Shown in pieces: positions 49,801 to 60,241 of a DNA stretch of 64,000 nucleotides (positions are counted from its first letter, which is position 1; every line of letters starts with the position of its first letter). The notes beneath the pieces are model-generated. The model did no database searches, was not told the origin of the DNA, and saw only the letters and a list, made by a program, of their open reading frames with translations. The translations under genes and the position numbers were made by a program. The DNA is from Poecilobothrus nobilitatus (Eukaryota; Arthropoda; Insecta; Diptera; Dolichopodidae). Location: NCBI GenBank assembly GCA_947095535.1, contig OX352774.1, positions 33,806,496 to 33,870,495 on the forward strand, written 5' to 3'.

Positions 49801-50045
49801 TTTAGGTTAATTTTTAAAATTAATTTTGTTTTTTATTAATATTATGATTTTTTTACTTTTATTTTTATTCTTATTTAAACTTTTTCTTTTTTTCTTTTTA
49901 GAAAAAAAAAAATCTATTTTATAATTGACAAATCAATTCAAAAAAAAAAAAACAAAGAAAAGTTATTTGAATTAATTCGAATTAAATTGATTAATAAATA
50001 CAATAGTTATAGATTCCCTTCAACTGATGTGCTTGTATTATCATC
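43900..50045. other. Intergenic AT-rich stretch between NAA10 and p130CAS
   Basis: I see no gene. Bases 45,720-46,800 are less extreme in composition. Between 46.0 and 49.0 kb the motif TGACATTT or its complement AAATGTCA recurs often (for example 46,013, 46,594, 46,765, 48,136, 48,893 and 48,916), which may point to decayed small transposons. Frames at 45,755-46,033, 46,280-46,489 and 46,585-46,791 (all minus) have no domain. Confidence 0.5.
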
Positions 50046-50054
50046 TAAAATATA

Positions 50055-50525
50055 CCATTTTTTTAATTTAAATTGAAGGCTTTTTTTTACTATAAATGAA
50101 GATTTTTTACTTTAAGTGAAGATATTTTTATACTTTAAATGAAGACATTTAACTTTAAGTGAAGTTTTTCATTTTTACTTTAAATGCAGACTCTTTTCTT
50201 AAGTAATTTAGATAATGCGTATATACATACATATATTTTAATTTGCATTATTCACATATGTATGTATATAGTATAAAGAATTTTATGTGCACGTAATACG
50301 TATGTATATACATATATGACATTTTTACTATTTTACAAAATGTCTTCATTTTAAGTAAAAAAAAAAAAATCTTCATTTAAAGTAAAAATGTGTTTACGTT
50401 AAATAAAAAAAGTTTATTTAAAGTAAAAAAATACATTCACTTAAAGTAAAAAATCTTCTCTTAAAATAAAAATGCTTTCACTTAAAGTAAAAATGTTTTT
50501 AGTTAAAGTATAAAAGGTATAATTA
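50055..50525. repeat. Foldback (inverted) array of ~20-bp units
   Basis: The left arm (50,075-50,190) carries about five units resembling TTTACTTTAAGTGAAGA. The right arm (50,341-50,510) carries about eight units of the reverse complement, TCTTCACTTAAAGTAAA. The spacer (50,210-50,330) is itself rich in TATACATACATA and TATGTATGTATA, which can also pair. The outer edges show TATACCATTTTT on the left and AAAAGGTATA on the right, a possible terminal inverted repeat. No reading frame is present. The structure could fold into a long imperfect hairpin. Confidence 0.75.
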
Positions 50526-50529
50526 AAAT

Positions 50530-52080
50530 ATTTTAATATTGTATATACATATGTAGATATGTAAATGGTGTTGTAATATTTTGTGTAATATTAAATAATT
50601 TTTATACATTATCCATATGAAAATTTAAATAAAATTTAAAAATTATTTGAATATTTGGTAGTATGTGTATTCGGCTTTAAGCTAAGCCATATTCAAAATA
50701 AATTACATATATCGAAATTCGAATCTAACGAAATTACTATATCTATATATGATTAGATAAATTTGTGAATGTTATAAAAGACGACGATTCATTTAACGGA
50801 CATCTGATCCGTTCCGATCCGATTCGAAAGTTTTTTAATAAGGGAATTTTAATAAAAATTTTGAAATTTAAAATATTTTTTGCAACAGATTAAAATTATA
50901 ACCTAAAGTAAAAAAAATCAAAAATTATTGCCTTTAATTCTTAATTAAAGTATTATTGCATTTTTTTTTGTTTTTTTTTTCTTGAAATTGTTAAGCATAG
51001 CCATTAGCCATAGCCAAAATTCCGCATTATTTGAAAACGATATTTATTTTTGATATTTCTGTCAAAAATTGTGTTTTTTTTTTTTTTTTTGAATTTTGTA
51101 ACTTAATGTTATAATTTAGATATTCCGATTTACGTTGTTTTATTTTGCATTTTGAAAATTTTTATTCAGTCAATAATGCAATATAGTGAACCAACACAAC
51201 TTAAGTGTCTTTTAAATAGACTAAGTACAGGTATATAATATTTGATTTAACATATAAAAACAATAAATTTTAATAACTGGGCAATAATGGATTTTTTTTT
51301 TTTTTTTTTATTATTAATTAATACATATTATATTAAATCTTACGAATTTTTTTTTATTTTGTTATTTATTTATTTATTTATGTAATACATTTATTTATTT
51401 TATTAATTTTAAATAATTTATTTATATTTATTTATTTATAGTATCGGTAAAAATTTCAGTATAAATTTTTTGTATATATTTTCTTTTTCTATGATTTTAT
51501 AGTCTACTTTTGGCAGTTATTTAATAAATTTTGTAAATTTTTTATTTTGTGCGCGATGTTAATATATATGTATATATATATATATATATTTTTTTTTATT
51601 AAATATGTATTTTTTTAATTTTATTTTTGTTTTTTAATTTAATTAATTTAATAAAATTTTACAGAATTCGAATAGAAATCTGAACCATATTTTTGTTTTT
51701 GAATTTTTAACGGTTAAATTTAGAAAAGTCAATTAGTTCCGAAGAGAATTGAATTTTAAAATAAATTTTTATTTATACTTTTTTTGTGACTAATGATTAT
51801 ATTATTTCAATTAATTAAACATTTTTTTGCTTTTTTTTTTTAAAATTTATATACTGCTTTTATTGTAGTAGAGTGGGTATTTTCGAATCCAAATTTCAAT
51901 ACATTTTTGTCTGTAATCGAATTTTTTAGGGTAAGATTTTTCTATTTTTTTTTTTTTTAGATATTCATATCTACTGTTTTTTAATAAAATCCTTTAACAT
52001 AACTATATAGTTCTTAGGATTTTGTAGTAATGTTTTTAATTCATCACTTCACTATCTCAAATTATTTCTCTGAAGTTATT
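50530..52080. other. AT-rich noncoding stretch
   Basis: I see no gene. It contains GATCCGTTCCGATCCGATTC near 50,806-50,825, a small GC-richer island, and TA/TTTA microsatellites (51,358-51,440, 51,565-51,590). Confidence 0.5.
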
Positions 52081-52085
52081 TGGCT

Positions 52086-52640
52086 CTGTTTACACTTGTC
52101 AACATTTCTGTATGCAATGGTGTATTCATTTTTGTATTAAAAATGTCCTACAAAACCCTCGCGTTTGCATTAGGCCCTGTTTACACTTGTTAACATTTGC
52201 AATGATGTATTCGTTCTTGTATAAAAAATGTCCTGCAAAATTCTCGCGTTTGCATTAGGCCCTGTTTACACTTGTTAACATTTCTGTATGAAATGATGCG
52301 TTCATTATTGTATTTAAAATGTGCTGCAAAACTCACCCCGTTTACATTAAAGTTGTATTTTGTAGTTGCAACTTTAAATATGTGTCCGTTAATATTCTAA
52401 CTTATTTTTTTGATCTGATAACATTTTTTATTGATGCTTTGCATGTATTGGTGGCTTGCAACAGCTAAAGCAGCTAAATTTTGGTTAACAAAAATGATTA
52501 AAGGTTTTCGGAATTTTACACATTTTCGTAATTTTTTTTCGGTTTTAAATTTTTTTTTGTGGGAGAAGCGTGGAAGTAGGAAAGAAAAAGAAAAAGTTGC
52601 AACTGAATAATGCAACCAGTGTAAACAGGCGGATTAAATA
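52086..52640. mobile_element. Non-autonomous DNA transposon with CCTGTTTACACT termini
   Basis: CTGTTTACACTTGTTAACA-like starts occur three times in direct orientation at 52,086, 52,177 and 52,262 (periods of 91 and 85 bp). The right end, read on the minus strand from 52,633, is CCGCCTGTTTACACTGGTT, an inverted match. TTA flanks the second and third left ends (52,170-52,172 and 52,255-52,257) and the right end (52,634-52,636), which fits a 3-bp target duplication. TWA duplications are characteristic of PIF/Harbinger elements. A minus-strand frame inside (52,397-52,615) contains NLAALAVASHQYMQSINKK; it may be a scrap of a transposase N terminus, but I cannot confirm that. Confidence 0.6.
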
Positions 52641-52644
52641 ATAA

Positions 52645-53215
52645 CGACTTCGAAAATAACTTTTTAAACTTTATAGTGGCCGCCATTTTATTTTTTTTTT
52701 TTCAATTAAATAATTTTTAAAACCTTTTTTGTATAAAGGTTCTTTAATTTTTAAGAGTTTTTTTTTAATTTTTGGAAACATCTAGATCTTAGAAATATTT
52801 TCTTTGGTATAAATCGAAGCACATACTTTAATATATATATATATATAGTTTTATATATATGTATTTAATAAAAGATTTGTATTTTATATTAAATATTTTT
52901 AACGATAATTTTAGTTTTAAATTTTTTTTATGTATTTTAAAAAATGACTAAAATTATACATATATGTATATAATTAAGTCTATTTATATAAAATTCATTT
53001 AAATATAATCTAATAATTAGTTATATATATATACTTTTATTTTTTTTTTAATTTTTTTTTTTTTTTGTGTCAATATTAGTTCCACATATAGAAGGAAAAA
53101 ATTTTAAATTTGAAATGAAATAAATTGAAAAAAAAAAATAAAACTAAATTCATATAAAAAAAAAAAAATAAATTGTTTTCATTTAATTTAATTTTCCTTT
53201 TTTTTTTTTTTTTAA
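52645..53215. other. AT-rich 3' flank of p130CAS
   Basis: It probably includes the 3' untranslated region of the minus-strand p130CAS gene. A minus-strand AATAAA lies at 53,036-53,041, about 180 bp past the stop codon. There are T-runs at 53,041-53,066 and TA repeats. Confidence 0.45.
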
Positions 53216-53220
53216 TTTTT

Positions 53221-55152
53221 TTAAGATTGAACAGCTTGCAACATTGATACTTTTAAATCATATGCTAAATGTGATATATCAACAACAGAATCAACCATTT
53301 CTTGTACAGCAACAACACTTGGAAAATGTTGTGCTGCTTTTTTTGATTTTAATACACATGTTTTTAATGCTTCCGCTAATGAATCTGTATATTGTTCAAT
53401 ACGTGATTTTAAATCTTGTTTACTAACATTTCGATGTACAATATCACCAATACTAACCAAATTATGTGCACTTAATACAACAAATTTACCATATGCAATA
53501 AAAAATTTTGGTGGTTGATTTTTTTCAACAGTATCTAAAAATGAATCAATAGCTTGTGTTAAATAACCCATATGTGTTGTTATTTGAGCTGCATAATATT
53601 TAACAACTAATTTATCATTTGGATCTAATTCTAATTTTTCAGTATTCATAGCATTTGCTTCAGCATTCTTTAATACATTATCAAATTTATTTTTTAAATT
53701 AGCTGGTATTGCTTCACGTAATTCTGAATTTTTTTTTGCTGCTGAATCTTTTGATTCAAAACTAACATAATCATAATCTTGTACCCATTCATTACTGCTA
53801 TTTAAACCACCAGTTGGTGTTGTTGGTTGTTTTGGTGGTATTCTTTTAAATAATAATGGTGCATTACCTTGTATAAAAGATGTTGATTGTCGTACATCTT
53901 CTGTTAAAGTTTGTGCACATGCAATTAATTGATCTAATGAATCTGGTTGATGTTGCATTTTTTGTTCAATACGTAATAATGATTCAACAGTCCAACCACG
54001 TATTTCAATTTTATGAGTTGATTCATGTAATAATTTATCAGCTGCTCTTAATGCTTTAACCAATGGTTTTAATTTAATAATTAATGTTTTATCATCAGAT
54101 CTTGATGCATTTCCTAATGCACCTTCACAAAATTCAGCTAAATCATGTAATGCAGTTTTTAATCGTACAATAGCTAATTTAAGATCCATTAAAATAGGTT
54201 CTAATTTTTCTGCTTCCCTCCAATTGGATGTAACAAATCCCAATACGCTGTAATAAAAAAAAAATTGGTTTAAAAATTTAAAAGTTTGAAAATAAATTTT
54301 TTTTTAATGTATCTACCGTGTTATTGCTGTGGTTGCTTCTGTTTGTAATGTTGCTAATGTTTCCAATGCTGATGGTAATTCTAATGGAAGTTCTTTGGTT
54401 GGGACTAGTGGTGTTGTAACTGGTGTTGATGAAATTGATTTACATATTGTTGATTGGGATTGTTTCTGTTGTGGTGAATCATAATTACATGATTGTTGAT
54501 GTTGATATTGATATTGATGTTGATGCTGATGTTGATGTTGATACTGATGTTGATGTTGATTATGAATTGTTGATGTTGAAGATGATAATGATGAAGATGA
54601 TGATATTGGATTTTGATTTGAATTTTTTATTGGAATAACTGGATTATTTTTTGGTATATCATAATCAGGCATATTAGCCATTGATGAACGATTTGATGAT
54701 GAAAATGAAAGACTTAAACTATCCGATGTTAATAATGATGAATTTGAACTGCTTGGTGTCATATTCTGTTGTTGATGATAAATACTAATTGATTTTGGTA
54801 TATCATATGAATCATCATTAATCATTGATGGACGTAGCTGATGTGCTAATGATGATATTGATGTTGGTGTTAATATACCACAACCCGATAAATTACCAAT
54901 TGGTGTTGATGGTGATGGACACATATCATTACGATTACCAGATGGTTTTATCCATAATGGATTTTTTAATATAGAATTATTACCAGTTGGTGTTTCACAT
55001 TGTACTGGTGTTGCTGGTTTTGGTATATCATATGTACTTTGATCAGCCATTGCTTGAGCAAAATTTTGATAAATATTCAATGAAGTTAATGGTGATGGTG
55101 TTGGTAAAATATCATATAGATAAATATCACCACATTTTTGAGGTGTAATAAC
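53221..55152 (-). CDS. p130CAS: p130CAS docking protein, last two exons (5' partial)
   Basis: The exons are 55,152-54,317 and 54,247-53,221, joined across a 69-bp intron (GTAGAT ... TTACAG) that splits an Arg codon and restores ITRVLGFVTSNWRE. The family is a scaffold phosphorylated by FAK and Src at integrin adhesions. The first exon opens after TTTCAG with VITPQKCGDIYLYDILP. It is part of the substrate domain, with YDIP repeats (STYDIPKP, DSYDIPKS, PDYDIPKN) separated by Ser/Asn-rich linkers and a His/Gln/Tyr tract. The last exon holds the serine-rich four-helix bundle (EKLEPILMDLKLAIVRLKTA to FIQGNAPLLFKR). Then come the Src-binding-type YDYV motif (DYDYVSFESKD) and the C-terminal FAT-like bundle ending MLQAVQS. 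The N-terminal SH3 domain must lie in exons further upstream, either in unrecognised sequence up to 64,000 or outside. There are no internal stops. Confidence 0.95.
54490..54572 (-). repeat. In-frame CAACAT-type repeat in p130CAS
   Basis: Read on the minus strand, CATCAACATCAGCATCAAC-like triplet repeats encode alternating His, Gln and Tyr in the linker between the YDIP motifs and the serine-rich region. The plus-strand frame over this tract (an Asp/Val repeat at 54,423-54,638) is a shadow. Confidence 0.85.
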
Positions 55153-55154
55153 CT

Positions 55155-56100
55155 GAAATTAAAGAAAAAATAAAAAAAAAATTGTTATTTTTTATATTTT
55201 ATTATTAAGAAAATAAAAGGAGTTATTGATTTTTACCAAATTTTTTATATTGACTACTAATTTTGTTGTTATTAACTTTTTCTTTTTTTTTTTAGTATAC
55301 TACTGATAAATTTTGCAGAAGTTATTTTAGCACTTATATTTAAAAGGCAATTGTAATTTCATTCAGTCAGTTTTTCAGTTTCAGTTTTTTTTTATAAAAT
55401 AATTATTAAAAATTTTATTATTGTTATTAAATTTTCATTGGTATTAAAATGAATACAGAACATCTAAATGTGATAACGTTCATATTTCAACTGAATTTCA
55501 ACAATTCATTCATTATCCTTAAAAAATTTTTCTTTAGCCAGTTAATTGTGAAGAGAAAAAAATATGATGGTAATGCGCAGGTCTTTAATTTATTTTTCTG
55601 TTAAATTTGAAGGGGAAATAAGGAATTTCAACAATGAGCAAGTCCATCTATTGATTTTAATTAAAGATAAAAATTTCTTATATAAAAAAAAAGTATCGAA
55701 AATGAAATATAGATGATGCTTATTTTTAAGCGCAATGTTCAAAAATGTTAAAGGGTTCATAGAGTATTTTTTAAATTTCAGTGTATATTTATTCATGTTC
55801 CAAAAAAAATTGTTATTGTATAAACATGAATAACTTCCGAATTCGAAGATATTACTGTTAACATTGGTAACATTGTCTGCTTTAGGATTTTCGAATATTC
55901 TGTCCCGTGTGCATATATTTATGCTTTCATAATTATGTTGTCTTAGTTCTCATAATTTAATGTAATCAAAATTGTAAATGTCGTTTGATGGTATTTAACG
56001 GGGTATAGTTTTGCGCCTGTTAAATAGTTCTAAGCTTCTGTTAATAGATAATCTTAGCTTTAAGTACCAAACTTAGGATTTTTAAACTGAAAATTAGGTA
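55155..56100. other. Intronic or intergenic stretch upstream of the p130CAS exons
   Basis: This is presumably the intron before the 55,152 exon, whose acceptor CTTTAATTTCAG is clear. I find no SH3 or YDxP-coding exon here. The minus frame at 55,590-55,796 has no domain. Confidence 0.5.
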
Positions 56101-56104
56101 TTCT

Positions 56105-56180
56105 TCCAGAATCTTAAAAGATCTTTCCAGATCCTTAACAGATCCTTCCAGATCCTTAACAGATCTTTCCAGATCCTTCA
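56105..56180. repeat. Short tandem repeat, unit about 20-22 bp
   Basis: TCCAGATCCTTAACAGATC is repeated about four times with small changes (CCAGAATCTTAAAAGATCTTT first, CCAGATCCTTCAACTG last). It lies in the presumed p130CAS intron and has no coding sense. Confidence 0.8.
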
Positions 56181-56924
56181 ACTGTTGATAATATCAAATA
56201 TACAATAGAACGTTTGTTCAATAGTCATTTGATTTTTGTAAATTGATTCAACCATTGATCAACCGTTGTATGGTGTAATAAGCGCTTAATAATCCTTTCA
56301 TTATTTTAAATTTTCAAGTTAAAATTAGAATAAGTTTAGGTTTTACTTTTAATAAAATTCAAACACAAACCTTTATACATTTCTAAATACCCATTTTTTT
56401 TTAGAACAGTATAAGTAACAATCAAAATTATAGTCAAAAGTAATATTTAGATTTAAGGAATATTTTTTAACCACCATTTTTTTTATCATAAGATGAGTTT
56501 GTGTCGGTTTTCCAGGAATTAATGTTATTTTTTTTCATTAATTATCCAAATAATTTTAAATGAATCTTTTCAATAATTTTCAATATATATATTTAAAATT
56601 TTAGTTTAAAAATTCCGGTTTAAAAATTTACAATGCTATCTGAAATATATCATAAATGTAAATTTAACCCAAAAAATATTTTTTATTTAAAACTAAGGTT
56701 AAATTAAGGCCATATATTCGAAACTATTTAAAAATCTCATTTCCTTATTTCATACTATAGTCACTATTTTGTTCATACTTTTTGTCCTTTAGAAAGCTCA
56801 GAATATATTATGATATATTATCCCGTATTCATCTCAATTAACACTTCATTATCTGTAAAATATTTATAAAAATGTAAGTTAATAATTCAAGCTGAAATGT
56901 ATGTAAAAGAAAGATGCGTTCAAT

Positions 56925-57345
56925 GCAATCTGGATTGGGAATACAGAAATAGAGAAATAACTATTCTATCACACAGTCTAGCAGCCATAAAGAAACCTAA
57001 AAGTGAACATTTAAATCCCAATTAGTATGGGAGCGCTATAGTGAAACTTAATCGTTTAGGAACAAACAGTACCTTACTACCCTTACTCAGTAACCTATAG
57101 ACTCAGTACTCAGGTACTCAGTAACCTATAGACAACTACGTATAAATGGAAATGAGAAAGCGGTTCCAAACGCTAAAAAAAAGAGTATAGCAACTGACTT
57201 TACAAGCCCTAATTCTTTATTGTAAGATAGGTAAACACAAAATAAGAAAAGCACTAAAAATGGAAAGGGAAAACTGAAGCAAAACTATAGAGTGCAAAAT
57301 CCAAGACAATCTAAAATAGTTTCTGGAAAAACTATAACCGGAATA
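56925..57345 (+). mobile_element. LINE remnant with RNase H domain
   Basis: Frames on the plus strand show ITILSHSLAAIKKPKSEHLN (56,958-57,018), then KLNRLGTNSTL. After a scrambled stretch come GNEKAVPNAKKKSIATDF (57,147-57,200) and a downstream SGKTITG. These line up with the RNase H domain of I/Jockey-like LINEs (...SDSQAAI-KAL..., ...WVPGH-x-GNE-x-AD-LAK-GS...) and the segment after it. Stops and frameshifts are frequent, the catalytic Asp of the SDSQAAI motif is replaced (SHSLAAI), and the duplicated CTCAGTAACCTATAGAC near 57,088-57,136 disrupts the middle. It is a dead fragment. Confidence 0.65.
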
Positions 57346-57349
57346 TATA

Positions 57350-58561
57350 AAAAAAAAATCATATATAGTAATCAATCATTTTCAGAAAATTAAAAAACAA
57401 AGTACTTGTATTAAGTGCTAGTATAGGTAATATAGGTAACGACTAGCTAGTATAGGTAACGGCTTTAACGTAAGGTTCTATAAAAAAAAAAATAAATTTA
57501 ACTCAAGAATAAAACATTTCTCTGTATAATGATTTAATATACGATTAAGGATATAGATGTTATTCATAGAATCCTTTTAAATTTATTAGTATTCGTTAGT
57601 ATTCATCCTTTAATTTTAGTTTTTCATTTCAAGTGTTACTAAATCAAAAATAAAAAGGCATTACAAATTCTTTACAAATTTTTTACATTCTTTACATTAC
57701 AAAACTTTCAAAATCCCTACTAAAATAAAAAATCATTTCTAAATTTTCGATTTCATTACCATTCCCAATATAATTTTATCAATCACTTTCAGGACTAATT
57801 GAATTTTCTTAAAATTCAAATAATTGTATTCATTACTTTGTAGGTAATTTATTTAAGTGGAAAATTAATCTTTTCAAATTCAGTATTTGGAATATAGAAA
57901 TGCATGAAGAGGAACTCATATCATATCCATAGTTCATACAAGAATTTATAATTTAAAAGATTCAAAAAAAGATTCAGGATTCTTAAGGAAAGATACAGAA
58001 GAAACAGAATTTAACTATTTTTCTAAATTATTATTATACTTAAATTTTTTTTTTTATGGTATTTCTTTTATCATAAAAAACCTTGAAATCAAAAAATAAT
58101 GTTAATTATATTTTTATTATACACATATGATGCATCATACCACTTATTAACACAATTCAAGAAAATTTTAATTGCTATCTATTTACATCTGTTCCTTTTA
58201 TCAGTGCTTTACGCGTAGTTTCTCTATAATTATAATGTCTATAATAAAAAAAGAAAAAGAAATTTCTGAAAGTACTCATGTATAGGATATGAAAGTGCGT
58301 ACATATTAAAAAATTCTTTATATATAACTCATATCATAACTCATTCCATCAAATTTAAGGAATGAACCCCTTTTATTATGATTGTGTTTAATAAAAAAAA
58401 AAAAAAAAAATATAAGAGGAAACACGTATAATGTTTTTGCTTCCACTAATTTTTGGGTTGTTACCTTTAGTTTTTTTTTTCTGGTTTTTGTTGTTTTTTT
58501 TTTTTTTTGATTCCTTGAATTGAAATTGAAGCTGGGTACAATAATATTCAATTATAAAACA

Positions 58562-58603
<42 letters not shown>

Positions 58604-59010
58604 ATATGTTTGGACTATGTGAAAAGAATAGATAAATACAGCCGTTCAATCGTGTCATATTTCAAAACTATATACATACATACATATAGATTCAATTTAT
58701 TAATTACATACACATATGCAATACTGATATTATATGTATAGACATAAACGCGAATGAATGAATTTAATTATTAAAGAATAATTTTTGAATTTAATTTTGA
58801 ATAAAGGATTCATCCTATGATAATAATTAATAATAATATATTATTTTCTTTATTATTTCTTCCTCTTCCATTTCAATTAAATTAAAAAAAAAAAAAAAAA
58901 AAAGGAATAAAAAAAAATAATAAAAAATAAATAAAGAAAAAAAAAAACTTTAGAATGAAAGGATTCTTATTATGCTGGTAGTTCATACAATATATTATGT
59001 ACATGTATAT
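57350..59010. other. AT-rich noncoding stretch
   Basis: I see no gene. It includes a duplicated CTAGTATAGGTAACG (57,418-57,464), A-runs at 58,392-58,410 and 58,884-58,903, and an (AT)n microsatellite at 58,567-58,599. Confidence 0.55.
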
Positions 59011-59017
59011 ATATATA

Positions 59018-59060
59018 CAGTACCAGCCAAAATAGTAAATACATTTGAAATTTGATTATT
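59018..59060 (+). mobile_element. Tc1/mariner-like terminal sequence
   Basis: TACAGTACCAGCCAAAATAGTAAATACATTTG resembles the CAGT-x-CCGGCCAAAA-type terminal inverted repeats of Tc1-like transposons, with a TA at its edge. The matching inverted end was not found nearby, and no transposase frame is recognisable. It is a solitary or decayed end. Confidence 0.45.
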
Positions 59061-59329
59061 TTTAAAATTGCAAAATCGAATTTTTATTTAGTGGGGTTGT
59101 AATATCATTTTATTGACAGTTAATCATATTTATTAGAGTTTTTATTGTTTAAATTCTCTTTCTCCTTTAGAAGGAAGAAATCTAGCTGCTATATGGACTA
59201 GATTAGTTTTTTTTAACCACTACTACATGATCTTCTATAGCCTGTACTTTGCCAATTGTTTTAGTTTTATTATTTAAAAACAAAAAATATAGTTTTTTTA
59301 AGTTTCAGAGTCGTTGAAAAATTTCAAAA

Positions 59330-59725
59330 GACACTCAAAAGAATTGCACGTAATTCTTCCAGATAGTGTTGAACTTTAACTAATCAAAATCACCGCCTTT
59401 TAAAAAAAAACTTTTGAATGGGACCTTTAATACAAATGTACGGTTTAGTTTATGGGGTAAAGATGTGGAAAGGATTTATGGATTTAATTTTTGATTATGT
59501 AGGATGAGTAAGGAAACTTAAAGTTACATTTTGAAGGAAGATGTCAATATTCTTCTTAAACTTTACTAAAATTCTGTTACACATATATATGAGTTTCCAA
59601 CTTTAGAGAACACATGCGATGGCATCTGATTTTACAAATGCAATGTGTGCATGATAAATAAATTTTCATAAGCTGTGTTACGTCATGCTAGAAGTAATAC
59701 AGTGTAGGGATGGGTATTTGTTACA
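59330..59725 (-). repeat. Dispersed repeat E, inverted copy 3
   Basis: On the minus strand the order is ATACCCATCCCTACACTG, CACAGCTTATGAAAATT, GCCATCGCATGTGTTCTC, AAGTTTAAGAAGAATATTGACATC, TTTCCACATCTTTACC and AGTTCAACACTATC, then an A-rich end. It matches copies at 22,986 and 27,196, over 30 kb away and in opposite orientation. Confidence 0.7.
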
Positions 59726-59739
59726 CTTCTTGTTTCGAA

Positions 59740-60206
59740 CTTCAGAGAAATAAGTTATTTACGAATCAGACCATTTATTTTAACTTAGAATTTATTTTAA
59801 CTTTTAACTCTTTTTTTTTTTTTAATTTAAATATAGCTTTCGCAGATGTCTATTATTATTTGATCTCAAGTGTTGGCTATTAAAATATTTAGAACAAAAA
59901 AAACAATCAAATAACCAAACGTACTTCTTTAATTATGATTTGATAAATGACGTTCGTCTTCATTAAAAACTAAAAAAACTGAAAAAAAATTTTGGTTATT
60001 TTGTTCAGTTGTTGTGTGTTCCGTGACTAAAAAAAACGAAAAAAAAAAACACAAGAAGCGAGATAGATATAGGGAATCATCTATTACTTAACCATAACTT
60101 ATTGTTTTATTTGTTTTTTTTTTTTTCATTTTTTTTCGGGAGGATTTTATTAATGAAAGTTGTAATTTTTAATTGAAATGTTGAATTTCTGTAAAGAGGG
60201 AGTGTT

Positions 60207-60241
<35 letters not shown>

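Noticed and set aside
54423..54638. Asp/Val-rich plus frame
   Set aside because: It is the antisense shadow of the His/Gln repeat in p130CAS.
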